NCBI GenBank assembly: GCA_964036155.1
Contig: OZ038422.1
Location: forward strand, 3,619,201-3,683,200
Reading direction: 5' to 3'
Origin: Diploscapter coronatus
Lineage: Eukaryota > Nematoda > Chromadorea > Rhabditida > Rhabditidae
Length of the DNA stretch: 64,000 bases
Shown: positions 1 through 11,380 of the stretch, one piece after another
Numbering within the stretch: position 1 is the first letter of the stretch
Layout of the letters: each line of letters begins with the position of its first letter
The notes under the pieces: model-generated
Seen by the model: only the letters and a program-made list of their open reading frames with translations
Database searches by the model: none
What the model was told of the DNA's origin: nothing
Made by a program: the position numbers and the translations under genes

Positions 1-603
1 TGGCCGTGCCGTACAGCCCTGAGCAACTTGAGGTAAGAGAATTTTATTAATACAATTTCGAAATAATTTGTTGTGAAATTTAAGAATATCATCGGGAAAG
101 GAGTACAAAGCCTGAACAAGATCGAGGAAAGCTCTGAAACGACTCCTGCTCCAACTCAGAACCAACCTGGTGGTGGTCAGAATCCATCAACGCCTGCTCC
201 AACTCAGAACCAACCTGGTGGTAGTCAGAACCCGCCTCAGGCGAAACCTCCGTGCGAAGATTATTTGACGACGGATATGTGAGTTTCACAGTTCTTTCGA
301 TATACGTTTGAGACATATCTCTTCTCAAATTGACGAGACCTTGTCTGAGCGATTCGCGTCATTCGAATTTTAATGTCACTCGCGAGTGACGATAGAATTT
401 AGGTGGCGCAAATCGCATACGCAAAGGTCTCGTCGATTTGGGAAGGGTATTTCAGTTGTGAATTGAACACCTTCAAAGCCTGTAGCGATGCCAAATTAGC
501 AATCCCTGCTGGTACTAATCTATTCGCAAATGCCACACCTGTAACTATCCCTGAAAAAGTTGTAAAGGCCATCTGCCGAAAGACTTGTGGAGAATGTACT
601 TAA
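1..603 (+). CDS. Secreted ShKT-domain protein, 3' part only
   Basis: The 5' part lies outside the window. I see three coding exons, 1-32, 85-278 and 456-603, joined by short introns; the phases close (0, then 2). The visible protein is a short end of an upstream region, a Pro/Gln/Gly/Asn-rich linker made of two 16-residue repeats, and a C-terminal ShKT module. The module has six cysteines in the order C-x8-C-x7-C ... C-x3-C-x2-C, ending CRKTCGECT followed by TAA. ShKT modules are common in nematode secreted proteins, on the ends of proteases, tyrosinases or surface proteins, and many are predicted to block ion channels; the catalytic part, if any, is off the left edge. An alternative acceptor at 403 would read through but breaks the phase and the cysteine spacing, so 456 was preferred. 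Confidence 0.8.
142..237 (+). repeat. Two tandem 48-bp coding repeats in the ShKT protein linker
   Basis: Units at 142-189 and 190-237 differ at only a few bases and encode TPAPTQNQPGG(G/S)QNP-like 16-residue repeats. The unit length is a multiple of three, so copy number can change without shifting the frame. Confidence 0.9.
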
Positions 604-2126
604 TTGTTTCTTTGAGCTTATTGCAGTATTCACCCTCACCATTTTATAATATTCGTTCGATTTTTGAGAAATAGTATAGAGAAAAGAAAAAAAATCAAAC
701 GAATACTACAATAGATCTTTATTTGAACAAGTGGATCAATAGAGACATTTTATTTTTCTTATCTATATAAATGTCAAAATTAAACTAATAAATAAAATAA
801 ACGTTTATTAGGCTCGCACATAAATCATAACTATGAGAAAGTTTATTTTCAAAGCTGGAATAAGGGAAAAAAAAATTTCTCTATAATCCTTCACCCTATT
901 TCGCATGACTTGTGTCGCGAACTGCGATCTTCGTTTTTTCCATTCGTGGAAAAGTTACGATTTTTCTATGTTAGCAGATTGGGTCTATCCCCGATGCAAG
1001 AAAATGCTTTTCTTTCCTCCTTCCTCGCACTTTTCTGCCTCAAGACAAAAGCAGCATTCTTTGCTGCTCAACACAATTCACCGACTTGGCTTTTTATTTT
1101 TGAGTTTTCCATTTTTTATTGAAAGATTTAATTACCCAAGTTCGGGACTCTAATAAACTCCTGCAAACCAACTGTCCTACTACTCTAAACCCACTAAGTG
1201 GCACGCGTTGGTTGGACCGATCATCCACTACCAACCGTTATTCTATAGCTTATGATTCGATAGCCAAATAAATTGTTTAAAATTCTACAAGTTAGATAAA
1301 AGCTTGGAAAAGCGTTGAGTAATCAAAATTTTAAATGAAAAGGGGCGTCTTGAGGAGCCAAGAAAAATTTCCCAATGCATTGTTCGAAGTTTTTGAAACT
1401 TTGCGATGCGGTGCAATTTTTACGCACCAGCAACATCCCACTCGTCACTTATGAATTGCCAACAATATCAGTTCTAAAATTGAGCCAACGCTTGAATCTT
1501 TCTCTGCCAACTTGAAATCACTTCAAACCAGATAAATTCAATTTATGATATGTTTTGATTCAATTATCACCTTCCACATGCTTGCTTTAATCTAAATCAG
1601 TTCGTAATGCATATTTTTGCGCGAAATAATTATACTCTTATGTTAGCACTTTCAAAAGCTTTCTCATTTTGCTATTAGCTGAATTATGTTCCAATTATCT
1701 CCTGAACCAATTTATTCCGTCTTTATTTGTATCTTAATCTCGAATAATTATTCATAGTCCCTACATAATAAATTCTCGCTTTCCAATGGTTTATAAAAGT
1801 GCTTTTTGCAAAATCACTATGCCAATTTAGAAACGCTTTCAATACTTCGTTTTTTCAAATCGAATTTGCTCTTTCATAATCGTTTGCTTAGTGTTAGCGA
1901 TGACTATTATTTCGTTCAGGTTATATAATTTTCTCAATCCCTTACTTTTCCAGTATTTAACCACTTACTTTATGAGAATAGGAATTTTTCCTTAGTTACA
2001 TTTGACCCTTGAAACATCATTCAGTCAAATACTTCCATATAAAATCCAACTTCCAACTTGAGCGCTATAATTTTAGGAATTTCTTACTCCACAATGATAT
2101 TTTGAGATACACTACGATAGAGGAAA
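604..2126. other. Intergenic, no gene seen
   Basis: AT-rich spacer between the ShKT protein and the chemoreceptor. Open frames at 905-1153 overlap each other in two phases and have no splice or domain support. The last few hundred bases should hold the promoter of the receptor, but I see no clear TATA box. Confidence 0.6.
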
Positions 2127-4257
2127 ATGAATGCCATCTCTACTAATCCAGCAATTTTATCGTCAACTTTATCAGTTTCTTCATCTACAGTTGAAAGTGT
2201 TGCCGAATCCTGGAAGCTCAATGGGCCTTATGGTTCATTCGCCGATTTTATGTAACAATTTACAGTTTTGTTTATTTTAAGCCAATAATTAGTGAAAGAG
2301 CAGGTGAAATGTGTCATTTTCGAGAGTAATTAATCTTACGACTAGTTTCGCAATCAGACAAGTTTAGCTTATTCTTTAGCCATGTGAGCAGAAAAATGAA
2401 ATTTTAACAGACCAACTATTCTGCAGATTAATTTAATTTTTTGCATGAATCATATGAGAGCACGTGGTATCTTTGACATCATTGTGCCTTTATTTTTGTG
2501 GCATTACGAAATTTCAAATGCTGTGATATCACACGACTTATTGATTGATCTCTGAAATGAGCATCTTCAATTTTCAGATCCGATCCCCAAGGTCGTGATA
2601 ACTTGATCGCTGTCGTCATATGGTACTTGCTCAACATCTTCGCGCTGATATCGAACTTACTCATAGTTCTGGTCATCCTACGTTGCAATGAAATGCGATC
2701 GTCTCCGAGGTGAGTTTCATCAATTTCTATCATGGCCTTTTCCTCGAAGATAATGATTTGCCTTCATTTCAGCTACTGGTTCATAATCTCATCAGCGTTC
2801 TGCGACTTATCCATGGTCGTCATAATGTTGGTATTTCTCGCCCCAGCTCAAGTGATTCAGGATGAAAATATCGTTCGAAAACTTTTTCTGTCAACTTTCA
2901 AAAGCTTCATTTTAGTTCACATACGAATTCAACTATTGGGTAATGTTCTTTTACGATGGATTTTGGTACACGTACATCGTTCAGTTGGGGGTCATGTCGG
3001 TTAACAGGTTAGATTCACTTTCTTTCATAACTAATTTTACCAAAAGTCCATCCAGGCTCATATCGATAATCTTCCCGATGAGTTTCAAACACATCTTCTC
3101 CAAGTCACGAACTCTGGCTATAATCGGCTGTGATTTCCTCGCCGGATTCCTAATCGCGCTTCCAGTGCTATTTTCATGCTGTAGAATGCCGTATTATTTC
3201 GAGTATCTGGCTGTGATATACGAGAACCCTCTAACTTGGTTGGTTTCAATATTTTTAGGGCGCACTCAGATCATCTGAATACTAAAGAAAACTCATGCAA
3301 TTTGATTGTTCGATATCTTCCCATATCGCGATCATTCCATTAATGTTGTCTTTCTAGGATTTTGTATCGTTACTGATTTGTGCTGGGAATTTCCTCCTTT
3401 CTTTGGCTTAACAAATATATTCATTTTCTTTTCCAGGCATCGCTACCTCGACCTCACTGTGAGCGTTGTTCCCTGTCCAGTAATGCTGTTCGCATACTCT
3501 TTTATTTTCATGAAAATCCGTCGAAATAACAAAAATATGGCAACCATCAAATTGAATGTTTCCGCCAGAAGAGATTCTGAAGGCCAAACGAGGAACAAAA
3601 TCAACACGACGGAATTACGACTTTTAGTTCAGGTATTCAGTTATGCTAAAGTGTAAATCCGACATAGTTGAAGAAAGTTTCAGCTTATAAGAACCGAAAT
3701 TTTGAATGATGTTCTATATAAGATCAGATTCGGATTTAATTCGGAATTTATAGTAGCTATATTGGCACTTTATAATCAAAGCCTTCCGTATAATTCTAAT
3801 AAATCAAATTTTATAGTTCATCATGCTCTCTATTTGTTACTTCTTGACATGGCTAGTATGGACTTGTATGCCTTACATTTGGAGCTCAAAGTGGGCGGGC
3901 TTTATGATGACCACGATGTTTCCAATCAACAATGCGGTAAGCATAAATTACTGCTTTTAATTAGAAAAGACATGATTTCATGATAAGAGATATATGCAAA
4001 AGTGATGAATGGAAAACAAGCTGTTTTTTCTCGCACTATTTCGCCATGTTTCATGTCAAAAATCATGCGTTATTCAAGCTGGGATAAAAAAGAATTTTCA
4101 GATTTCACCCATAATTTCCTTCATTTTCAATAAAAGTATCCGAAATGAAGTGAATGCGATGTTTTGTTCAAAAGAACCTAAGAACCGATCACAGTCTATC
4201 AACAGAGACACGGGTGGAAATGAAGCTCACACCTCTTCCATGACTGTTGTTTGTTGA
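2127..4257 (+). CDS. Serpentine chemoreceptor, Srx-like 7TM GPCR
   Basis: Eight exons: 2127-2251, 2578-2709, 2773-2851, 2916-3007, 3056-3238, 3437-3632, 3817-3936, 4102-4257; all phases close, giving about 360 residues. Seven hydrophobic segments are visible. TM1 runs into ILRCNEMRSSPRSYW, TM3 ends in SVNRLISIIFPMSF (the VNR...FP signature seen in Srx-type nematode receptors in place of DRY), and the third loop ends ELRLLVQ just before TM6, as in Srx proteins. TM7 contains SPIISFIFNKSIRNE, followed by a Ser/Thr-rich tail. It should sit in the ciliary membrane of a chemosensory neuron and couple to a G protein. The first exon uses a weaker donor (GTAACA). An AATAAA lies 46 bp past the stop. 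Class assignment (Srx versus a neighbouring class) is inference; the 7TM call is firm. Confidence 0.87.
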
Positions 4258-4302
4258 ATTGAGAAGTCTTAGAACCTCAGCAAATTTCTTCGTAGTTTAA
4301 TC

Positions 4303-4308
4303 AATAAA
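4303..4308 (+). terminator. Poly(A) signal AATAAA of the Srx-like receptor
   Basis: Canonical AATAAA shortly after the TGA at 4255-4257. Confidence 0.75.
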
Positions 4309-5394
4309 AAACTTTATTATTGCTTTTTAAAATTAAATTTTACTCAAGAAGATTTTAGCTGTAATCTGAATTTTCACGTTAAATTCTAAGATTATTCTTC
4401 ATTGTTTGTTTGATTTCGTGAGCCCCAGGAGCTGTCGGAAGTGGTGAAATTTTTCAACTTCACTCCAATTCCAAGCTTTTTTCAAAATTCTAACTTCACT
4501 TCACTTCGAACTCCATTCAGAGTAAAGTTTCAACAGTTCTGGTTATTCCACAGAACCAAAACTGACAATGCCAAAGAGGTAAACGCTTGATTTCCTAAAA
4601 GTAGATCTCTAAACGCAACAGTCACGAGCGAAGCTCACGAGAAATCATACGAAGTTTGTCCTATTCATCGTAAAATACCCAAATTGACCCATTGCATTTT
4701 ACTGAAAATTCTAACTTATCAAACTTTCACGCGAGTCACACATAACTTGTATATACCGCTAACACACATACACAATTCACTGAATTTTGTTTAAAGTGTA
4801 ACTTTTCAGTTTTTTATGAAGACTTTAACAATTCATTCCCTCATAGTATTTTATAATAATAATTTTACAGAAAATCTTAACAAAAATGCCACCCAACCTT
4901 CTCTACAAATTAACGAATATTAAATTTAATGTAACACAATTTCTATCGTTATTATTCTATGAAGGTCAATCTTTTCCGGACGATGAAGTGCAAATAGTAA
5001 TCGTCCATAAACGCCTCTCATTTCTCATCATTTCTTCTTGAAAATTACGATTTTCTTCAATAAAATGCTTAAATATTCATGCAGAGAAGTCACAATCTTT
5101 CGGTAATCAGTTTATTTGTATGAATTGTCTGTCATGAGGGCTACTTTGGCTTGTTAGTCTTTGTATAGATGGTGAGACCATTTGAGATGGAGGTTTATGT
5201 ATTCAAATTTGATTCAGGTCAACCACAGGACCCTATTCTGCATAAGAATGTAAAATTTCTATTTTGAAACTATAGCGTCTTTCAACCTGTAATTACATGC
5301 ATCACTATACACTAGACTTAGTTCCCTAGCAATTAACCTTGAGGCGATTTAGCATTTTAGAACATTTTCGTTTATTCTATTTGTAAATGCAGCT
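4309..5394. other. Intergenic, no gene seen
   Basis: AT-rich spacer without a supported exon, RNA gene or repeat. Confidence 0.55.
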
Positions 5395-8300
5395 ATGAAC
5401 ATACTCCTATTGATTTCGATCATTTCCTATCATATATACTCAGTTTCGGCTGAATCATGCCAATCAAATAGTCTGAAGGAATTTTTGGCCATGAAAGATG
5501 GTTGCACAGAAATATTTGGTGTCCTTGAAATCAGTGACGTTTGGACCAGCTATGTATCTGAAGGAGTAAGAAAATCTTGTTATATAATTTCCATCATGTC
5601 AAATTTTAGTGGCTTGAGAGAAAACTTTCGTCGATTAGGAAGATTTGTGGTTACGTGACTGTAAGTTTAATCGTTAATTATTCAATTTTTACTGCAATGA
5701 AGGGTTATTTTATTATTTTTTATTCTACCGCATTTATGGCGGCACAGTAATGGAGTGTTTAACGTTTTATAGTTTTAATTAAATTGATAAATCTTCAATT
5801 ATTTCGATGATTTTTAAGAAATTATTTATCAACTGATTTAGCTGTATATAGGATACTTAAGACGGGAATATTAGTGTCACCCAAGCGAATAATTTATTGA
5901 AGAGATATTTCAATTTTGATATAAATTTATTTATAGATAGCAGATGCGAATCTTACGACGTACAGTTTTCTCCGCAACTTGGAATTAATTCAAGCGCCAT
6001 TAGAGACAGACGAGATTTTTTCGATTCTTGCTCGTAATATTTCAGAAAATATTTAATTTAATATAGCATAGCTAATAGTTAATTGAATTTAAGCAAATAT
6101 ATCCGTCATCTACATAAACTAACTACGCCTATTTAAAAATGAGATAATATTAAATTCGATTATTTTTCGCATAATTAAAAGTGACGATATAAATATATTT
6201 TAATTTACGAATGTACTCATACAGCATTTTGCAGCTCGAACGTTGTTATTGATACGCGGAAATACGAATAACGCTTCACTCGATCTTCGAAAATTAACAG
6301 TTTCAAGGCCTGAACCCGATATAAAGAGTTTTCTATCATAAACACCAGACCTAGGAAGCACTTTCGTCAGACGAAAATAAACTATAAGGGGTAGATTACA
6401 CGAGATTTCTGACGATCGTCGTTCCTAGGTCTGATAAACATATCCAATTTCTCATCAATATTAAGTTCCCTCTACTTCCATTTACAACAATACAGTTTGC
6501 CTGGAGGAAACTACTTCCATTCGTCTTTTGCAACAATATGCATATATTATGGCAACACCAATTTGCAAGCCTTCAAGTCAGTTTGATATTCAATATTTGC
6601 ATCGATGAACTTACATAAATACTAAATATTTTAAACAATTTTATCCGAAGTCTGCAAAAAAAATCATGCTTCATTAATTTTCTAAAGATTACATCTATTG
6701 TATCGGTCAAATTAAGCGACAGTTCGTGTGTTAAAGAGCGCCTCATGAGAAATGCGCGTCACGACTATGCGCAAAGAGAGGCTAGAGGGCTGAGAAAGAG
6801 AGTCAACGAGAGACAACGGAAAGAGTGGTACGCAATTTCCTCTGCCTTTCGCCTTTTTCACTATTTTTTCAAAATACGAACTTTCACTTCATTTGATCAA
6901 AGCAATATATTGTTTTATGTAATTTATCCTATGCTCTATTGGTCGTTGATCGCGTGTAAATATGCAAAATATTAGAAAGACCAACTTTTAATGGGCATGG
7001 ATTTAGATATTTCATGTTTACGCTAAAATTATCTCTTAACCCTCAATTTAATAATTTCAGAGGTTCATTGTATGGTGTCAATGCCGCATAACCCCTTAGC
7101 TGCATTGTCCTTAGGCGTATTCACTCACATAACCTTGCCTGATAATTGTCAGATCTTATATGGTTTTTTGAAAATAACTGGCGATGTTGATGACTCGTAA
7201 GAATTATTTTTTACAAAAAGAGAACTTATAGCGGCAAGTTGGAAACACATTACAATGTTTCATTGTTGCATGCGAAATAATATGTGGAAGAGAAATTGAC
7301 AATTTGGAAATATCGAAGGCTCGGAGGGTTTTCTTGGAAATGTCAAGAAAGCTCTCCGATTTCGAGTCTCCGATATTTCCAAATAGACGAAGTTTCCTCC
7401 CAAACTCTATCCTATTGTCTGCAACGATTTTGCAATGAACACGTTTTACCAAATTGCTATTTAAAACAACTATTTAACTTTTCTAATAGTTTTAATCAGA
7501 CTTGCAAATAAATAATGCAACCGCGGTTGGCGATTTTCAAAAAAAAAAAGTTGCAAGTCTGGTTTTGATTTAAAGCTTATTTGTAATCCAACTAGCGTGC
7601 ATTTTCGCGATAATTTATTCTAAAAAAACATACTTCAGTATCCATAAAAAGATATCATCATTAGAACTGATCTCTGGCGGAATTGAAATTTCGAACACTG
7701 CTATGACAACACTCAACTTTTCTAATCTAAGAGCGATTATCAACCCAAATGGTAATTAGTGTTCCGTAATAATTCGTAATTATTATTTTTAGGCAGATAC
7801 TTCAAAACCTTGCATGTTTATGATAATAGTCAATTAACGAATTTTTTGATGCCAAGTTTAACGGTGAACAATTATCTAACAACAAAGTAAAATCGTGTAA
7901 TTTCGAAATTGCAGACCATAAAAAATGAATACGAAAATGTTGTAATTGAGGATATCGATCGACAGGATTCAATACTAGTATCCGCCATTTCATTCTTTAG
8001 AAATGATAGATTATCTCTGGATGATAGTATTGTAAGAAATTAGAATAGTCAAGCTGCTTGGAGTTTCTGCTATGTCAATGAAAATTTAATGCTATAAATG
8101 AAACTGTTAGAAAATATGCTCTATTTTCTAATTCATTAAATTAATATAGCGAAGTTCTATGTAGAGTATTCATACAACATCAGAGTAATCAATGAAGATA
8201 TACATAATGCTTTATGAAGTGGAGCTCTTGGAAAAAACGGAATAGTAATCCATTAGTTGTACAGAACACAAATTCCATCAATAAGTCAAATGATAAATTG

Positions 8301-8980
8301 ATGAAAGTAGCTGCTCATTCCGTAGTTCAAAGATAAATCGATAATTGAGTTCCCTTGTTCACAAGTGGCCATATCTTCAAAAAAAGCGATAATATTCTGA
8401 ATTACTATATAATAACGGTAAAATTTCAGTGTATCAAATTGCGTTTCTTATCTGCGAAATATAATATGTGGCTAGACATTAAAAATAACACAAATAATTG
8501 CGAGGACTTATCCAATCTGACCCATTACGATGCTAATTTAACCGAATATACGATTTCAGTAAGTCATTAAATTCATCGTATTCTTTAAATTGAACAAAGA
8601 AAACTACAGAATTTATGATTTTGTTCGTGTCATGGTTGAACCATAAGATTAATATGATTAGGAAGTTAAGTTGTGTGCTATAATCAATCATGTTATATTA
8701 GCCTCCTGTTCGGCCTACCCATAGTCTACTCACACCAATTTTTTTCCTTACCTCCTTCCCCTACTCTCGTAAAATGTGGATAGGCAAAACAAGTGGGCGT
8801 GGAATATAAGAGACCTTTCCAAATTTTCCTCGTTTATTGCAGAAACCTGGATCTGGGAAAGGAAAAACCATCTATATTGATTATATCGAATACTACGACT
8901 ATTTTATAAATGAAAATTCCTGCACAAAAATACATGTCTTGATTAACCTTTTTCCAATACTCTTCATTTTGTTTGAATGA
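5395..8980 (+). CDS. Secreted or GPI-type protein with two receptor L domains (irld-like)
   Basis: Ten exons: 5395-5565, 5610-5660, 5937-6033, 6235-6327, 7061-7196, 7639-7751, 7793-7863, 7915-8031, 8430-8558, 8843-8980; about 371 residues. A signal peptide ends near SVSAESC. Two receptor L domains follow. The first shows the pattern CTEIFGVLEI, ICGYVT, LTTYSFLRNLELI and LLLIRGNTNN. The second shows NCQILYGFLKI, LISGGIEISNTAMTTLNFSNL and FKTLHVYDNSQLTNF. The last exon ends in a hydrophobic stretch with no cytoplasmic tail, fitting a GPI anchor. C. elegans has a large family of such proteins resembling the ligand-binding lobes of insulin/EGF receptors without a kinase. The joins 6033/6235 and 6327/7061 are the least certain, because foldback elements lie in that part. 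The start is the first ATG before the signal peptide. Confidence 0.8.
6346..6433. repeat. Foldback element, family A copy 1 (intron of irld-like gene)
   Basis: Perfect 12-bp inverted arms CAGACCTAGGAA / TTCCTAGGTCTG, with inner inverted bases. The reverse complement matches 36738-36919 over its two ends. Confidence 0.75.
6705..6901. repeat. MITE, family B copy 1
   Basis: About 197 bp with imperfect 22-bp terminal inverted repeats: the left end reads GGTCAAATTAAGCGACAGTT, and the right end read in reverse is GATCAAATGAAGTGAAAGTT. It matches 43179-43381 nearly end to end. It sits in an intron of the irld-like gene and encodes nothing convincing. Confidence 0.85.
7303..7383. repeat. Short foldback with perfect 13-bp arms
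   Basis: Arms TTTGGAAATATCG / CGATATTTCCAAA, with further partial pairing inside (CTCGGAG, CTCTCCGA). Intronic in the irld-like gene. Confidence 0.7.
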
Positions 8981-9009
8981 GTTGATCAATATATCTTATT
9001 TTCTTTAAA

Positions 9010-9015
9010 AAATAA
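9010..9015 (+). terminator. Poly(A) signal AATAAA of the irld-like gene
   Basis: AATAAA 30 bp after the TGA at 8978-8980. Confidence 0.75.
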
Positions 9016-9068
9016 AGAATTAAAAGTGATATCGAATTTTATTCAAAATGCTTGAAATTGTGATGATC

Positions 9069-9330
9069 TAGCGCAGTGGCTGTGTGCTGCTGCCTGCAGC
9101 TAGAGCCTCAAGTTCGCCCCCTCTCCCACTTCTACCCAAACCAAGGGGGTTAAGAAATGTTGATAGTGGATAAAACCACGAAAAGTTTGCCTAAAATTCC
9201 TCGGCTGCTGCGCACAACAACAATCTGTCCTCGGACCGGATCACTAGTCCTGTGTGGATAGGATAGACTGACTGTCCCATTACGGACTGAGAGTAGCCGA
9301 TCCCCACCTAGTGAGAATAAGGCTAGGGAA
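9069..9330 (+). mobile_element. tRNA-derived SINE, older copy
   Basis: Begins with TAGCGCAGTGG, a perfect pol III box A, followed about 45 bp later by AAGTTCGCCCC (box B-like). It is similar along its length to 55918-56216, including the segments CAAACCAAGGGGGTTAAG, ACGAAAA and CACTAGTCCTGTG. It ends at GGCTAGGGAA without the A tail of the other copy, and no clear target duplication is seen, so it looks the older of the two. Confidence 0.85.
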
Positions 9331-9399
9331 TTTTAACTGCTGAACTAGTAAGAAGGCTTAAACTATTCGAATTATAAGGAAAATTTACACCCGAATTAG

Positions 9400-9596
9400 C
9401 GAGAGTTGTGGACACATATTTACAATTTGCTATATCCTCGACAATCGACTACTCGATCACATTTATCGTCCCATTTTCGTTCTTTATGATAAGTAAAAGA
9501 AGTCGTAGAATTGTCTGGACAGATCTCAAAAGTCTTTGTAAATTCATTACATGCCACAATACCGGTACAATTACTCCTGTATCTGGTTCAACTTGA
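9400..9596 (+). pseudogene. Orphan last exon resembling TM7 and tail of a serpentine receptor
   Basis: An open frame ending in TGA at 9594-9596 holds one hydrophobic segment (TIDYSITFIVPFSFFMI) followed by basic SKRSRR and a polar tail, typical of the last membrane span and C-terminus of a nematode GPCR. A possible acceptor lies just before 9400. No matching upstream exons are visible: the stretch directly before is the SINE, and before that is the end of the irld-like gene. Most likely a relic. It could instead be an alternative 3' exon of something unrecognised. Confidence 0.35.
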
Positions 9597-9820
9597 TTTA
9601 CCTATTCGTACTTTTTTGCACAATCATCATAGCATTTTATTTGGTCGTTTATAATATTTTTCACATATTATTTTGAATAAAGACATTTGTTCGCAAACAA
9701 TCTCAATAGCCTACCAAAAATGATTTTCAATCAAATTACAAGATCAATAATGCGGGTAATAGGTAGTGATTTAGTGCAGTTCGAGATATCGATTTTCATG
9801 TGCATCATTAATCTCCACAA

Positions 9821-11380
9821 ATGCGACTCTTTAGTCTATTTGCTCTTTTGTTAATACTTTCTCAAGTTATTTATGCCGAAAGATTTTTGAAAAAGAACAT
9901 TGTGAAACGTGGTGAAAAATCTCGAAAATCGACTTCATCTGACTCTTCTCCGGAAAACGACGAGAAATCTAAGTGAGTTTATTCAGTTATCTTAGCTCTG
10001 ATTTCTGTAAAATTTAAACAATTTCATTTTAGATGAGTTATTTTATCTATCGTTTCTTATTTTGAATTTCAGGACCGGCAATCTAACTGAAGTGACAGTT
10101 CCTCCAACAATCAAAGTCAAAATAACAACACCACAAAGTATCGACACTATCGATATTCGAACTCCTATTGAAAAACGAATTCAACATTATCAAAAGGAAT
10201 TCGGAAATCAATACGAAATTCGATATGCAAGACTGGTTGATCAGACGTATGCTTTTTTAATTATCGGGGAGAAAAACTCTTTTCCTTGTCAAACAAATCT
10301 TTATTTATCCAATGAGTTCTTCATCGCCATGTCAAAAAGTTTCAGCTTTTACGAATTGATGAAAGTAGATTTTCAGCATTCCAACTGAATCTCAGATTTA
10401 CGCCGAAGAGTTGCAAAAGTATGTTGAAAATCCGGAGAATCATTACGTCAACAAGCATCCAGCGCCAAATATGCAGGATGGAGATATGCAAATTATCGAT
10501 CCTGCAAGGGGATTTACGTAAGTTGATTTCTGAATTCTATAACTTGGATATTTTTGGACATCTGTATTTTTCATTGTTAACGTCTGTTATATGATGTTAT
10601 TCTCTCTTTTCTTCATAATTATATCTTCGTTCGACTAAAGATAACGACAACATTTCTGCAAAATGTAAAGAAGATTCTCATTTTTAAATTAGTAGTTACG
10701 AAAATCGGAAGTCTCCGTTTGAAAATTACAAGGGATGAAAATTTTCAAAAAAAAAATGTCGGCCAAACATTGACATCTTTCGAGCATCAGAAACATTTTC
10801 AAAACAATCATCACCTTCAGATTCGGAGGCATGACTTATTATTGGGGATTGGAAAATGTAAATCTCACCGAGAAATTGCCGATAATTTGCGTTTATCCTG
10901 TTACACAAGAAAATCCGGAGTTTTACAATGTAAGAAAAAAGAATTTTTAAAATAAAATCAAAACTGAAGACACCAAAAAGATATATTATGGAATAATATA
11001 AGAAAGATATACTATCCAATCTATCTCATTAAAAATATTGTCTATGTTTAGATTTGGATGTCTTATGGATTCCAAACAAATCAAATAGGAATAAATTCAA
11101 AATTCAGGATTACCTCCCAAATGGCCGAGTTTCGGAAATAGTATACGCATGTCCTGCCAAAATCGAGTGCTACTTCTATCAGTGCAAAAATAAGGCCGAT
11201 GAGAATAAAGAGTTAAACTTATTCGAACAAATTCAAAAAAATCTTTTTCGATTTAGATACGGGAACTCGAAATTCATCATTTTCATCATCGTCCTAGCCT
11301 GTATCAGTTTTTTCGCAAGTAATTTTTGCGGATTCACATGCATGTTCCGATGCAAACGCTGTAATTATCGATGTTACTGA
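9821..11380 (+). CDS. CX-module-like secreted/type I membrane protein, paralogue 1
   Basis: Exons 9821-9972, 10073-10246, 10377-10517, 10821-10929 and 11108-11380; about 282 residues. It starts with a signal peptide (MRLFSLFALLLILSQVIYA). A Ser/Thr/Pro-rich region follows, then a conserved block HYQKEFGNQYEIRYARL, then YYWGLENV, ICVYP, DYLPNGRVSEIVYACPAK and CYFYQC. It ends in one membrane span with a short Cys-rich tail (CGFTCMFRCKRCNYRCY). The order aromatic-W, ICxYP, DG..EIV..CP, CYxYxC resembles the nematode CX module, known mostly from C. elegans proteins of unknown function. A 45-nt segment, 11212-11256, has GT..AG ends and no stop, so it may be spliced or retained (about 267 or 282 residues). 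The gene at 12677 is its paralogue. Function unknown. Confidence 0.75.

Noticed and set aside
9069..9330. Possible functional tRNA gene from the box A/B match
   Set aside because: No cloverleaf acceptor stem can be drawn, and the similarity to 55918-56216 extends far beyond tRNA length, so it is a SINE head.
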